A stretch of 64,000 nt of DNA from Halothiobacillus sp045689735 (GTDB lineage Bacteria; Pseudomonadota; Gammaproteobacteria; Halothiobacillales; Halothiobacillaceae). This document shows, in pieces, positions 17,300 through 26,357 of this stretch (positions are counted from its first letter, which is position 1; each line of letters starts with the position of its first letter). Both the position numbers and the translations under genes were made by a program. The DNA is taken from contig NZ_CP142685.1 of assembly GCF_045689735.1 (NCBI RefSeq), forward strand, positions 1,178,001-1,242,000, given 5' to 3'. The notes under the pieces were generated by a model. The model was not told where the DNA came from. It did no database searches and was given only the letters and a program-made list of their open reading frames with translations.

Positions 17300-17857
17300 A
17301 TGATTCCGCTCGTTCAACAGCGCCTTCGTCGCACGCTCGATACGCTCGAGCGCGTGATCACACCGCAGGCCGATGCCATTCTGCAGGCGGCCAATACCAT
17401 GCTGCACGCCATCATGAACGGCCAAAAAATTCTGGCCTGCGGCGCACGGGAGCGTTCGCAACTGGCCGCGCACTTCGCCCGATTGATGGTCGGGCAATTT
17501 GAGCATCACCGCCCGGGGCTCCCCGTCATTTCGCTCCAGGAATTCCCCGGCGGTCACGAACCCTATGCGAAAGCCATTCGGGCACTCGGTGGCGCCGATG
17601 ACATTCTGTTCGTGATTGCCCGACGCGATGCAGATGGCATGCAGCCCGCCATCGCCGCTGCACATGAGCGGGGCATGGTGGTGATTCTGCTCACCGGCAG
17701 CAATCACGCCGAGCAATTAACGCCGATCATTCATCCGCAAGATCCGTTGATCTGTCTGGCACTCGAAAATGAGCATTGGGTGCATGAAGCCGAGCTGATC
17801 ATCATCCACACGCTCTGCGATCTGATCGACCGCCAATTGCTGGGATTAACCGAATGA
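17300..17857 (+). CDS. diaA: SIS-domain protein, DiaA-like DnaA initiator-associating factor
   Basis: 185-aa SIS-domain protein of the GmhA/DiaA family. Core segments are ILACGARERSQLAAHFARLM, FEHHRPGLPVISLQEFPGG and DDILFVIARRDADG. The position directly after lpoA-yraN is the classic diaA location, which favours DiaA (DnaA tetramer binding, replication timing) over phosphoheptose isomerase. It overlaps the next gene by 4 bp (ATGA). Confidence 0.8.
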   Translation: MIPLVQQRLRRTLDTLERVITPQADAILQAANTMLHAIMNGQKILACGARERSQLAAHFARLMVGQFEHHRPGLPVISLQEFPGGHEPYAKAIRALGGADDILFVIARRDADGMQPAIAAAHERGMVVILLTGSNHAEQLTPIIHPQDPLICLALENEHWVHEAELIIIHTLCDLIDRQLLGLTE

Positions 17858-19272
17858 CACCCAGCCCGACCGCGCTCGACGCCCTCTGGCAAACGATCGC
17901 GCAGCAACTTCCGCCCGAACGCCGGAGCCGAACGTTGGCCACCCGCTGGGCATACGGCATGGATAACAGCCGCCTGCACCATGCGGCGGATATCGTGGCA
18001 TTTCCGCAATCCCATGAGGAAGTCGAATATCTGGTGCGTGCCGCGCGGGATCACAAAGTCCCGGTCACGGCGCGCGGGCGCGGCACCGGAACGGCAGGCG
18101 GCAGCGTGCCCCTGTTCGGCGGCCTCGTGATTGCACTCGATCACATGAATCAAATCCTCGAATTCCGCCCCGAAGACCGGTTGATTCGCGTCCAGGCCGG
18201 CCTGTTGAATGGCGATCTGCAAGCCGCCATTCGCCCCGCCGGTTTTTTTTGGCCACCCGACCCGACCAGTCAGGCAATCTGCACCATCGGCGGCAATGCC
18301 GGCTGTAATGCTGGCGGCCCGCATGCGGTGAAATATGGCACCACGCGGGATCATATTCTTGGGCTCAAAGCAGTTATGGGAACCGGTGAGACGCTCCGCA
18401 CCGGCACACAAACCACAAAAGGAGTGGTCGGTTACGATCTCACGCGCCTGATGATCGGCAGCGAAGGCACGCTCGGCATCATCACCGAACTCACGCTCAA
18501 ACTCACCCCATGCCCGGAGGGAACCCGGCTGCTGCGTGCCTACTATCGCGATATGCACGCCGCCGCCGCCGCCGTTTCCCGTCTGATGCGCCTGCCCGTC
18601 ACCCCTTCGGCCATCGAGTTCATCGACGGTGGGGCGCTGAGCTTGATGCGACAGCATCAAGAAAATGATCCGGCCTTACAGATTCCCCCAACTGCGGGCG
18701 CCTTGCTACTGATTGAGCTGGATGGCGCGGAAGTGGGGCTCGACGCTGAACTCCAGTCCGCGCAGGCCGCGGCTGAAGGTGACGACTCCAACTTCGCCCC
18801 CCTGGATATGCGCGCGGCCCGCCACGAGGCTGAAATCCGCGCGCTGTGGGCTGCACGCAAAGCCCTTTCACCCACCTTGCGCCATGTCGCGCCCAAAAAA
18901 ATCAATGAAGATGTGGTCGTCCCCGTCTCCCGTATGCCAGCGCTGATTGCCCGGATCGATGAAATTGCCCATCGTCACCGCATCGCTATCGTCAATTTCG
19001 GCCATGCCGGCAATGGGAATATTCATGTCAACCTGCTGGTCAACCCCGATCAACCCGATGAGCTCGCTGCGGCAGAATCCGCCTTATCCGAAGTGTTCGA
19101 AACCGTACTCGCCCTCGATGGCACCCTGTCCGGTGAACACGGGATCGGCGCCGTCAAACGAGACTATGTCCGCGCCGAACTCGATCCGATAGCCTTGTCG
19201 ATCATGCACGGAATCAAATCCGTATTCGATCCGGACGGCATCATGAACCCCAACAAAAAAATTCCAGACTAG
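17854..19272 (+). CDS. FAD-linked 2-hydroxyacid (D-lactate/glycolate-type) dehydrogenase
   Basis: 472 aa, VAO/PCMH flavoprotein. The FAD-binding part is visible as ARGRGTGTAGGSVPLFGG (about residues 70-88) and TIGGNAGCNAGGPHAVKYGT. The C-terminal family signatures are NFGHAGNGNIHVNLLVNP and LSGEHGIGAVKRDYV. It resembles GlcD and single-subunit D-lactate dehydrogenases; no Fe-S partner (GlcE/GlcF) is adjacent, so a single-subunit enzyme passing electrons to quinone or cytochrome is likely. It is coupled to diaA by a 4-bp overlap. The exact substrate is not determinable. Confidence 0.85.
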   Translation: MTPSPTALDALWQTIAQQLPPERRSRTLATRWAYGMDNSRLHHAADIVAFPQSHEEVEYLVRAARDHKVPVTARGRGTGTAGGSVPLFGGLVIALDHMNQILEFRPEDRLIRVQAGLLNGDLQAAIRPAGFFWPPDPTSQAICTIGGNAGCNAGGPHAVKYGTTRDHILGLKAVMGTGETLRTGTQTTKGVVGYDLTRLMIGSEGTLGIITELTLKLTPCPEGTRLLRAYYRDMHAAAAAVSRLMRLPVTPSAIEFIDGGALSLMRQHQENDPALQIPPTAGALLLIELDGAEVGLDAELQSAQAAAEGDDSNFAPLDMRAARHEAEIRALWAARKALSPTLRHVAPKKINEDVVVPVSRMPALIARIDEIAHRHRIAIVNFGHAGNGNIHVNLLVNPDQPDELAAAESALSEVFETVLALDGTLSGEHGIGAVKRDYVRAELDPIALSIMHGIKSVFDPDGIMNPNKKIPD

Positions 19273-19384
19273 ATCACACAGACACCATGCCCACCCCACC
19301 TGTTCTGCCAATCAATCAAAATCACTTATGCTACAGGGCACCCACTGGCTTGCGCCGTCCCCGCTTCATAGATGTAATGACCTC

Positions 19385-20200
19385 ATGTACAGCCTGACCC
19401 TCCTGACCATTCTCAGTTACCTCGCGGCGACCGTCCTGCTGTTCGTCGGCGTGCGTCAATCACCCATCCCGCCGCTGCGATGGCGGCTCCCGGCCTTGTC
19501 GCTCGCCACCCTCGCCATGCTCGGCAATGCCGCTCTGATTTATCAAAACGCTTATCTTGAACATCTCATGAGCTTAAACATGAGCGTATTCAATGCGTTA
19601 TCGGCGATTTTCTGGATTTCTTCGCTGATCACCCTGATCAGTAGCTTCAAGAGCCCGGTCGAAAATATTTTGCTCGTCTTGCTACCGATGACTGCCGTTT
19701 CCGTGGCTCTGGCGCAATTTGCTCCGGATCACAGCATTGTGATGCACGCCCGCAACCCCGCACTGGATGTGCACATTCTGTTTTCACTGGTCGCCTACGC
19801 CTTGATTACATTAGGCGCGCTGCAAGGCGCCATGCTCTCCTGGCAACACCGAGCGCTGCATTCCCGCCATCCCGGTGGGTTGGTGCGGCTGCTGCCACCG
19901 ATGGAATCCGTAGAACAACTCATGTTTCGCTTCATCGGCGTGGGATTTATCCTGCTCACGCTGGCGCTGGCAACCGGATTTTTGTTCCTCGACAATATCT
20001 TCGCCCAACACCTCGTCCACAAAACCGTGCTTTCCGTCGTGGCTTGGCTGATTTTCGCCGCGCTGCTGACGGGGCGTCATCTCGCCGGGTGGCGCGGGAA
20101 AACGGCAGTCCATTGGGTATTGTCTGGTTATGGTGCCCTGGTTCTGGCCTACTTCGGCAGCAAAATTGCGCTGGAATGGATTTTCAATATCAATAGCTAA
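19385..20200 (+). CDS. CcsA/YpjD-like cytochrome c biogenesis family membrane protein
   Basis: 271 aa with about eight hydrophobic helices. It resembles the YpjD/CcsA family of haem-handling inner-membrane proteins. A conserved-type histidine segment is seen in ALDVHILFSLVAYALITLGA, and another histidine lies in FAQHLVHKTVLSVVAWLIFA. The start at 19385 (MYSLTLLTILSYLAA) puts the first helix at the N-terminus; the ribosome site is poor. It follows the dehydrogenase by 112 bp. In other gammaproteobacteria this gene usually sits next to ffh, which is not here. Confidence 0.75.
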   Translation: MYSLTLLTILSYLAATVLLFVGVRQSPIPPLRWRLPALSLATLAMLGNAALIYQNAYLEHLMSLNMSVFNALSAIFWISSLITLISSFKSPVENILLVLLPMTAVSVALAQFAPDHSIVMHARNPALDVHILFSLVAYALITLGALQGAMLSWQHRALHSRHPGGLVRLLPPMESVEQLMFRFIGVGFILLTLALATGFLFLDNIFAQHLVHKTVLSVVAWLIFAALLTGRHLAGWRGKTAVHWVLSGYGALVLAYFGSKIALEWIFNINS

Positions 20201-20312
20201 CCCGTTCTGACGCTAGGGCAACCCGAAACACCGTCACGAACGGATGGAGTGCAAGGAATCCCGCAGCGAATCCCCGGGACATATCAAGTAGATAGGCGAG
20301 GGATGAACGGGC

Positions 20313-20450
20313 TTACGCCAGCTCCGCGTTAGGAAATGACGCCGCAATCCGTTCGCGCAGTAGGTTTTTCGAGGTGCCCACTAAAAAGCACGCATAAGGA
20401 AGCCCGGCATGCCGGGCTTCGTACATCAGGGCGCGTATCCTCAAGCGCAT
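20313..20450 (-). CDS. Possible 45-aa small protein downstream of petC
   Basis: An uninterrupted ATG-started frame of 45 codons between the petC stop and the convergent ccsA-like gene. The predicted protein has a basic N-terminus (MRLRIRALMYEARHAG), a short hydrophobic middle (LPYACFLVG) and an amphipathic end (SKNLLRERIAASFPNAELA). GGCGGGG lies directly against the ATG, so the ribosome site is poorly spaced. A 22-bp perfect palindrome falls inside it. I do not recognise a family. It could be a real small protein, a gene remnant or chance. Confidence 0.35.
   Translation of the reverse strand: MRLRIRALMYEARHAGLPYACFLVGTSKNLLRERIAASFPNAELA
20399..20420. repeat. Perfect 22-bp palindrome between petC and the ccsA-like gene
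   Basis: GAAGCCCGGCA and TGCCGGGCTTC are perfect 11-bp arms without a spacer. No T tract follows on either strand, so it is not a standard intrinsic terminator, although it lies between convergent genes. The remaining 20201-20312 stretch shows nothing recognisable. Confidence 0.7.
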
Positions 20451-20481
20451 CCCCGCCTATTGATCGCCTAAACGCGCCAGC

Positions 20482-21246
20482 TTAGGTGGCCTTGTTCCCT
20501 TTCGGGACATCCCGCCAATATTCTTTCTTGACGAAATACATCAACACGGTGAACAACAGCAGAAACGCCAAAACATACGGCCCATAGTGCATCCGTTGCA
20601 TCCGGGCCGGTTCAGCCATATAAACCATGAAGGCCACCAGATCCCGCACCTGTTGCTCGAATTCCGCTGGCGGCATATTGCCGGGGATTGTGGGCGCTTT
20701 GAGGCCGGACAAGCGCTGTTCCGTTGTCCCATCCGGCAATTTCACGGTTGTGAAGATTGGCTCCTGCACGCCCTGCTCTGCCGCAAATACATTTGGCATG
20801 CCCACGCCCGGGAATACCGCATTATTCACGCCCCAACGCTTGGCTGGGTCGGCATAAAAGGAAGTAAGGTAGGTGTACAGCCAATCGGCACCCTTGACCC
20901 GAGCAATCAAGGTCAAATCCGGCGGAACCACGCCAAAAACCTGTTGCGCGTATTCTGCGGGCATAAAGCCATGCATGACATCTCCGGGCTTAGCGCCGGG
21001 CGGCAACAATTGGTCAAGTTGGGTTTTACTCAGGGACAGATCCTGCGCCAGCCGTTCATAGCGCAAATTATCGGCATTGTGACAAGTCTCGCACATCGCC
21101 TGGAATGTTTGCGCCCCGCGATACAGCGCGGCCTTATCCGACAAATCCAGCGAGATATGTTTCAAAGGAATGGCCGGATTGTCCGCCGCATGGGCACCCA
21201 ATGAAGCCAACAAGCCAATCACCAGAAAAAACACAGACTTCATCAT
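20482..21246 (-). CDS. petC: Cytochrome c1 of the bc1 complex
   Basis: 254 aa. Signal peptide (VFFLVIGLLASLGAHA), then the haem-c site CETCH near residue 52, and the likely axial methionine in AVFPGVGMPNVF. A C-terminal membrane anchor (YVLAFLLLFTVLMYFV) ends with a basic tail. It transfers electrons from the Rieske centre to soluble cytochrome c. ATG 21246 (followed at once by a second ATG) has GGAG about 8 nt upstream and overlaps the petB stop. Last gene of petA-petB-petC. Confidence 0.95.
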   Translation of the reverse strand: MMKSVFFLVIGLLASLGAHAADNPAIPLKHISLDLSDKAALYRGAQTFQAMCETCHNADNLRYERLAQDLSLSKTQLDQLLPPGAKPGDVMHGFMPAEYAQQVFGVVPPDLTLIARVKGADWLYTYLTSFYADPAKRWGVNNAVFPGVGMPNVFAAEQGVQEPIFTTVKLPDGTTEQRLSGLKAPTIPGNMPPAEFEQQVRDLVAFMVYMAEPARMQRMHYGPYVLAFLLLFTVLMYFVKKEYWRDVPKGNKAT

Positions 21247-22454
21247 GTCAATCGCTCCGGTACCGGCTTGGTTTTTTCATATTTACTGACAAAAAACAAG
21301 GCAAAGAAATAGCCGAAATAAACCACGGAAAATATCCGCGCAAACAAGGTATTCCAGAAGGTCACCGGTTGCGTTCCAAGATACCCCAAACCAATGAACG
21401 CGATAACGAACGAAAACAGCAGCACTTTGAACGCCATCGAGCGGTAACGAATGGATTTCGTTACATTGCGATCCAGCCAGGGCAAGAAGAACAGAATCAG
21501 GATGGCCGAGCCCATGGCTAAAACACCAAGAAACTTATCCGGAATCGCGCGCAAAATCGCATAATGCGGCGCAAAATACCAAACAGGGGCAATATGCTCC
21601 GGCGTTTTCAGGGGATCGGCTGGAATAAAGTTCGGCGGCTCAAGAAACTTTCCGCCACCGTCCGGCCAAAAGAACACGACGAAAGCGAAAATGATTAAAA
21701 AGACACCCAAACCGAAAAAATCTTTGACCGTGTAATAGGGATGGAACGGAATACCGTCCACCGGCTTACCATGTTCATCCTTGTTCTCTTTGATTTCCAC
21801 GCCATCCGGATTGTTCGAACCGACTTCATGCAGCGCCATGATGTGGCCGCCAATCAAAAACAGCAGCACCAAAGGCAGCGCGATCACATGCAGGGCGAAG
21901 AACCGGTTCAGGGTGACATCCGAAACCACATAATCTCCACGAATCCATAAAGCCAGATCCGGGCCGATGTAGGGAATCGAGCCAAACAGGGAAATGATGA
22001 CCTGAGCGCCCCAGAAAGACATTTGCCCCCAAGGCAGCAAATAGCCCATAAAGGCTTCTGCCATCAGCACCAGGAGAATCAGCACCCCAAAAATCCAGAT
22101 GAGTTCTCGTGGTTTTTTGTAGGAGCCATACATCATGCCGCGGAACATATGCAGATAGACGGCAATAAAAAAGAAGGACGCGCCTGTGGAGTGCATATAG
22201 CGAATTAGCCAGCCCCAGCTGACATCTCGCATAATATATTCCACGGAATTAAAGGCGTCTGCCGCGGAGGGTTTGTAATTCATCGCCAACCAGATACCGG
22301 TCACGATTTGAATCGCAAACACTGCCAATAAAATCGAACCGAAGTAGTACCAAAAATTAAAATTTTTCGGCACATAATATTTTGCGAGATGCGCATTCCA
22401 GAAATGCGACACCGGCAACCGGTCATCGACCCACTTAGAAATCTTTCGAATCAT
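21243..22454 (-). CDS. petB: Cytochrome b of the bc1 complex
   Basis: 403 aa with about eight helices. Haem-b histidines are visible in MHSTGASFFFIAVYLHMFRG and FFALHVIALPLVLLFLIGGH. The Qo-site loop motif reads PVWY (in HIAPVWYFAPHYAILR) instead of the textbook PEWY. It oxidises quinol and is the membrane core of the complex. Its start overlaps the petA stop by 4 bp and its stop overlaps the petC start, so the operon is tightly coupled. Confidence 0.96.
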   Translation of the reverse strand: MIRKISKWVDDRLPVSHFWNAHLAKYYVPKNFNFWYYFGSILLAVFAIQIVTGIWLAMNYKPSAADAFNSVEYIMRDVSWGWLIRYMHSTGASFFFIAVYLHMFRGMMYGSYKKPRELIWIFGVLILLVLMAEAFMGYLLPWGQMSFWGAQVIISLFGSIPYIGPDLALWIRGDYVVSDVTLNRFFALHVIALPLVLLFLIGGHIMALHEVGSNNPDGVEIKENKDEHGKPVDGIPFHPYYTVKDFFGLGVFLIIFAFVVFFWPDGGGKFLEPPNFIPADPLKTPEHIAPVWYFAPHYAILRAIPDKFLGVLAMGSAILILFFLPWLDRNVTKSIRYRSMAFKVLLFSFVIAFIGLGYLGTQPVTFWNTLFARIFSVVYFGYFFALFFVSKYEKTKPVPERLT

Positions 22455-23047
22455 GCACGAATCTCCGCTACGCCCACGCGAATCAGCCCATCATTGACGA
22501 ATGCATACTCTGGCACGACCAAATTCAACGGAGCCGGCACACCTTTGAACACACGACCCGCCAGATCGAATTTCGAACCGTGGCAAGGGCAGAAAAACCC
22601 ACCTTTCCACTCGGGTCCCAAATCCTTGGGCGCGACTTCTGGACGATAGGTCGGCGCACACCCCAGGTGGGTGCAGACCCCGATCAGCACCAGAAATTCT
22701 TTTTTCCGCGCGCGGTAGAAATTATCGGCAAATGGAGGCTGCTGGCTTGCCACCTTGCTATTGGGATCGAGCAGTTCGCCATCCAACGAGGGCAGCATCT
22801 CGACCATTTTATCGGTACGGTGCACGACATAAATCGGCTGCCCGCGCCAGGCGACCGTGACCATCTGCCCCGGTGCCAGCTGAGAAACCGCCACATCGAC
22901 CGGTGCGCCCGCTGCCTGCGCCTTGGCGCTCGGCTCAAACGAGGACAGAAACGGCACCGCCGCAAACCCGACCCCGACGGCGCCTACCGCCACCGCAGAG
23001 CCAGTTAGAAAGCGCCTGCGCGCTGGATTGACAGGAACTTCAGCCAT
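22451..23047 (-). CDS. petA: Rieske iron-sulfur subunit of the bc1 complex
   Basis: 198 aa. A Tat-like N-terminus (NPARRRFLTGSAVAVGAVG) is also the membrane anchor. The 2Fe-2S ligands are in CTHLGC and CPCHGSKFD near the C-terminus. Start: ATG 23047 chosen; a GTG at 23059 in frame is also possible because a GGGGAG stretch lies near both. First gene of petABC, with a 185-bp upstream gap to the Nif3-like gene holding two dyads. Confidence 0.95.
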   Translation of the reverse strand: MAEVPVNPARRRFLTGSAVAVGAVGVGFAAVPFLSSFEPSAKAQAAGAPVDVAVSQLAPGQMVTVAWRGQPIYVVHRTDKMVEMLPSLDGELLDPNSKVASQQPPFADNFYRARKKEFLVLIGVCTHLGCAPTYRPEVAPKDLGPEWKGGFFCPCHGSKFDLAGRVFKGVPAPLNLVVPEYAFVNDGLIRVGVAEIRA

Positions 23048-23108
23048 GCAATCACTCACTCCCCATTATGTTCGTCTTATGGCCGTGGAACCGGCCTCAT
23101 GCTTGTGC

Positions 23109-23181
23109 TTCGGGGGTTGCACCCGAAATTCTTTCATCAGTGATTTCTTATGCCGCCGGGAGTGTCAACGCTCTTGGCGGC
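23109..23181. promoter_or_regulatory. Two inverted repeats in the petA upstream region
   Basis: TTCGGG/CCCGAA (23109-23127, 7-nt spacer) and an 11-bp dyad GCCGCCGGGAG/CTCTTGGCGGC with two wobble pairs on the plus strand (23152-23181). The loop of the second contains TTGACA on the minus strand, a possible -35 box, but I see no convincing -10 at the right distance. Regulatory role not established. Confidence 0.3.
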
Positions 23182-23231
23182 GGCGTCAAACAAGTGTCAT
23201 TAATCCCTTTTGTGACCGGTTTATCGCAGCC

Positions 23232-23978
23232 TTACACTGGGTTTTCGATTTCGATATAGCACACCTCAAGCCCGAACTGTTCGGCAAGATGCCGCCCCAG
23301 TCGCTGCACGCCGAATCGCTCGGTCGCGTGATGCCCGGCCGAGAAATACACAATGTCACACTCGCGAGCAATGTGGGTGCTGCGCTCGCTGATTTCACCC
23401 GAGATGTAGGCATCCAATCCCAACGCCGCCGCATCGGATAAATAATCCTGCGCGCCGCCACTACAAAAGCCCACACGATGAATCCATTTTTCAGTCGAAC
23501 CGACCACCACGGGCGGGCGTTGCAATCCCGCATTCAGCAGAGCCGCCAGCGATTCCACACTACAGGGTTGCGTCAATTCGCCTGCCCAGGCCAGTTGTTG
23601 ATGGCCAAACCGGCTGAGATTGGATAATCCCAACAAGTCAGCCATCCCGGCATTATTGCCATAGAGCGGGTGGTCATCGAGGGGTAAATGGTAGGCAATC
23701 AAATTGATGTCGTTTTGAATGAGTTGCTTGATCCGACGATATTTCATGCCGGTAATTTGCGGCGGCTCGTTTTTCCAGAAATAGCCGTGATGAACCAGAA
23801 TGGCATCGGCACGCATATCCAGCGCCGCCTCGATGAGTGCGGCCGATGCGGTCACGCCGGTAACCAGCCGATCAATCTGCGCGCGACCTTCGACCTGCAA
23901 GCCATTCGGCGCATAGTCCCGCCACGCGGCGACATTCAACAATGTGTCGCAGTAATTCAGCAATTGATCCCGTTCCAT
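23232..23978 (-). CDS. Nif3-like dinuclear metal centre protein (YbgI/DUF34 family)
   Basis: 248 aa. Metal-ligand motifs of the Nif3 family are seen: LVHHGYFW near residue 65 (adjacent histidines), the YHLPLDDHPLYGNN segment, and the C-terminal AGHHATERFGVQRL. Proposed roles in the family include GTP cyclohydrolase type 1-2 annotations and metal chaperoning; none is proved here. The start at 23978 (MERDQLLNYCDTLLN) lies 4 bp after the tilS stop, so the two are probably co-transcribed. Confidence 0.88.
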   Translation of the reverse strand: MERDQLLNYCDTLLNVAAWRDYAPNGLQVEGRAQIDRLVTGVTASAALIEAALDMRADAILVHHGYFWKNEPPQITGMKYRRIKQLIQNDINLIAYHLPLDDHPLYGNNAGMADLLGLSNLSRFGHQQLAWAGELTQPCSVESLAALLNAGLQRPPVVVGSTEKWIHRVGFCSGGAQDYLSDAAALGLDAYISGEISERSTHIARECDIVYFSAGHHATERFGVQRLGRHLAEQFGLEVCYIEIENPV

Positions 23979-23982
23979 CCAC

Positions 23983-25338
23983 TCACGCCCCCCGTTCGAT
24001 GTGCAACGCCCAGCCATGACCCGCCGTGCCACGATAGTGCATATCCAGCGCCAGGCCGGGCACCCAGACGGGCACTGCGTCAATTTCGATCAGCAGATAC
24101 TGGCGTCGATCGCGCACCGGAACCCCCCGCGACTGAAACAAGGTCTTGATGCGACGCCGTGCACCGGCCGTCACCCGCAATAAATCCGCCGAACGCCACG
24201 GGCGGATCCGCCAACTGCGGCTCAGGCAGTCTTCAGCGATGATCTCGGTATCTTCCGAAGTCGCAGGGCGCAGCACCCAACGCACACCGGTTGGTAAAGG
24301 GATCGGCTGCTGAGGATCCGGCCAGTCTAAAGTCTCGTGCGGAGTCTCCGCTGGCGGCATCTCGGCCACCCAATGCAGAAGCCCCCGATCCCGTTGGATC
24401 ATCCACCGCCCCCACTGCAAGACGGGCTGACGATCCGGGCGCGCCGCATGGATTTGGCGGAGAAACTCCATGAGCCGACTCCGGGGCGGCATCAAGGCGC
24501 CCTGTGCTTGAATCCAGACCCGCAACAGGCTGGCCTGGGCGGGGCGTGACACCCCTTGCAGCACGCCGAGTGGCAGCGCCTGCGCGGTCAAAATCTCGGG
24601 AAATATACGCAGCGCGGATTCCTGCAACGCGAAACGCTCTTCCGCAACCACTTCCGCCGTCTGTGCCAGTTGGGTCACTGCCGTAGGCCAGCGGCGCTGC
24701 AGCAGCGGCAAGACTTCGTGACGCAGATAATTGCGATCACAGGCCGTATCGAGGTTACTCGGGTCTTCCACCACCACCACGGGAAATTCTGCCGCAAGCC
24801 CGCGCAAGTCCGCCTGAGCCAGCGATAAAAAGGGACGCCAATGCCAGCTTCCCGCAAAGAGCGCACACACCGGCATTGCGGCCAAACCCGCCGAACCGCT
24901 CCCGCGCAGCAATGCCAGCAGGACGGTCTCGGCCTGATCCTGCTGATGGTGCGCGGTGACCAGAACTGACGATGGACTTGCCGCCAATGCTTCGGCCAGC
25001 GCCGCATAGCGCGCCTCGCGGGCGCGGGCTTCGAGGGAATGATGACCCTGCTCGGTCACCGCAGGCAGCGCGACAGTCATAACCGTCGCGGGCACGCCCA
25101 ACGCGGCCGCCTGCGCGCAGGCTCGCTCGCTCCAGCTTGCGGCATCCGGATGAATTTGATGATTGATGCTGACCACAGACAGAGCCGGGATTTTTCCGCA
25201 CTGCATCCAGTGATGCAGGATTCGCAGCGCCCCGAGGGAATCCGCGCCGCCCGAACTCGCCAGAATGACTGGACGCCCCTGCACGGGGGGAGGCACCGGC
25301 ACATCAAACCGAGTGAGCACCGATTCTGCCGGCGTCAC
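23983..25338 (-). CDS. tilS: tRNA(Ile)-lysidine synthase
   Basis: 451 aa. The PP-loop ATP motif SSGGADSLGALRIL is near residue 30, and the family segments SINHQIHPDAASWSE and TAHHQQDQAETVLLALLRGS follow. The C-terminal TilS substrate-binding part contains KTLFQSRGVPVRDR. It converts C34 of the AUA-reading tRNA-Ile to lysidine. It lies 7 bp after accA, which is a common neighbour. Confidence 0.95.
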   Translation of the reverse strand: MTPAESVLTRFDVPVPPPVQGRPVILASSGGADSLGALRILHHWMQCGKIPALSVVSINHQIHPDAASWSERACAQAAALGVPATVMTVALPAVTEQGHHSLEARAREARYAALAEALAASPSSVLVTAHHQQDQAETVLLALLRGSGSAGLAAMPVCALFAGSWHWRPFLSLAQADLRGLAAEFPVVVVEDPSNLDTACDRNYLRHEVLPLLQRRWPTAVTQLAQTAEVVAEERFALQESALRIFPEILTAQALPLGVLQGVSRPAQASLLRVWIQAQGALMPPRSRLMEFLRQIHAARPDRQPVLQWGRWMIQRDRGLLHWVAEMPPAETPHETLDWPDPQQPIPLPTGVRWVLRPATSEDTEIIAEDCLSRSWRIRPWRSADLLRVTAGARRRIKTLFQSRGVPVRDRRQYLLIEIDAVPVWVPGLALDMHYRGTAGHGWALHIERGA

Positions 25339-25345
25339 GACAGCA

Positions 25346-26305
25346 TCAACCCGTACTGTATTGACCGTATTGCATCAACCGCTCATACCGCCGCGCGAGC
25401 AGGCGCTCGATCGGCGCATTCATCTGCTTGAGCAAGGCGCGTTTGAGCGAAGCCTTGAGGGTTTCCGCCATGCGCAGTGGATCTCGGTGCGCGCCCCCGC
25501 AAGGCTCGGGCACCACTTCGTCGATCAGCCCCAATTCGAGCAGCCGGGGCGCAGTAATCCCCAGCGATTCCGCGGCCTCGGGGGCTTTTTCCGCACTTTT
25601 GTAGAGAATGGACGCGCAACCCTCCGGTGAAATCACCGAATATGTGCTGTATTGCAGCTGCATCACATGATCCCCGACACCTATCGCCAAGGCGCCGCCC
25701 GAGCCCCCTTCGCCGATAATGGTGACGATGATCGGGGTCGGCAGATCAGCCATCACGAATAGATTTCGCGCAATCGCTTCACTTTGTCCCCGCTCTTCGG
25801 CATCAATGCCGGGATACGCGCCGGGGGTGTCGATGAAGGTGAGCACCGGAAGTCGGAACTTGGCCGCCAGTTCCATCAGCCGTTTGGCTTTACGGTAGCC
25901 CTCGGGGCGCGGCATACCGAAGTTCCGGCGAATCTTTTCTTTGGTATCCCGCCCCTTCTGCTGGCCGATAACCATCACCGGAATGCCATCCAGCCGCGCC
26001 GTCCCGCCCATGATGGCGGCATCATCGGCGAAGGCACGGTCGCCATGCAGCTCGGTGAACTCTGTCAGCATGTGCGAAAAATAATCCGCGGCATAAGGGC
26101 GCTGCGGGTGGCGGGCAATCTGGTTGACCTGCCATGCCGTCAGATTGCTGAAAATCGAGCGGGTCAGCTCCTGACTCTTGCTCTCCAGGCGCGCGATCTC
26201 TTCATTGATGTTCAGCCCAGCCGAATCATCCATGACCCGCAGTTCACGAATCTTGGCGTCCAATTCAGCAATCGGCTGTTCAAAATCCAGGTAGTTTGGG
26301 TTCAT
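25346..26305 (-). CDS. accA: Acetyl-CoA carboxylase carboxyltransferase subunit alpha
   Basis: 319 aa, normal length. N-terminus MNPNYLDFEQPIAELDAKIR is typical. The carboxyltransferase core includes FGMPRPEGYRKAKRLM, TFIDTPGAYPGIDAEERGQS and IGEGGSGGALAIGVGD. It transfers carboxyl from biotin to acetyl-CoA in the first step of fatty-acid synthesis, together with AccD (not here). The start at 26305 was chosen over 26323 because it matches the family N-terminus. Confidence 0.97.
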   Translation of the reverse strand: MNPNYLDFEQPIAELDAKIRELRVMDDSAGLNINEEIARLESKSQELTRSIFSNLTAWQVNQIARHPQRPYAADYFSHMLTEFTELHGDRAFADDAAIMGGTARLDGIPVMVIGQQKGRDTKEKIRRNFGMPRPEGYRKAKRLMELAAKFRLPVLTFIDTPGAYPGIDAEERGQSEAIARNLFVMADLPTPIIVTIIGEGGSGGALAIGVGDHVMQLQYSTYSVISPEGCASILYKSAEKAPEAAESLGITAPRLLELGLIDEVVPEPCGGAHRDPLRMAETLKASLKRALLKQMNAPIERLLARRYERLMQYGQYSTG

Positions 26306-26357
26306 TGTGTGGGCAAACCTCATTGATTCGGGCGTGATTGTGACACAAGGCACCCGC

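Noticed and set aside
20399..20420. The 22-bp palindrome as a bidirectional intrinsic terminator.
   Set aside because: There is no T tract on either strand, so termination cannot be claimed; it is kept as a repeat only.
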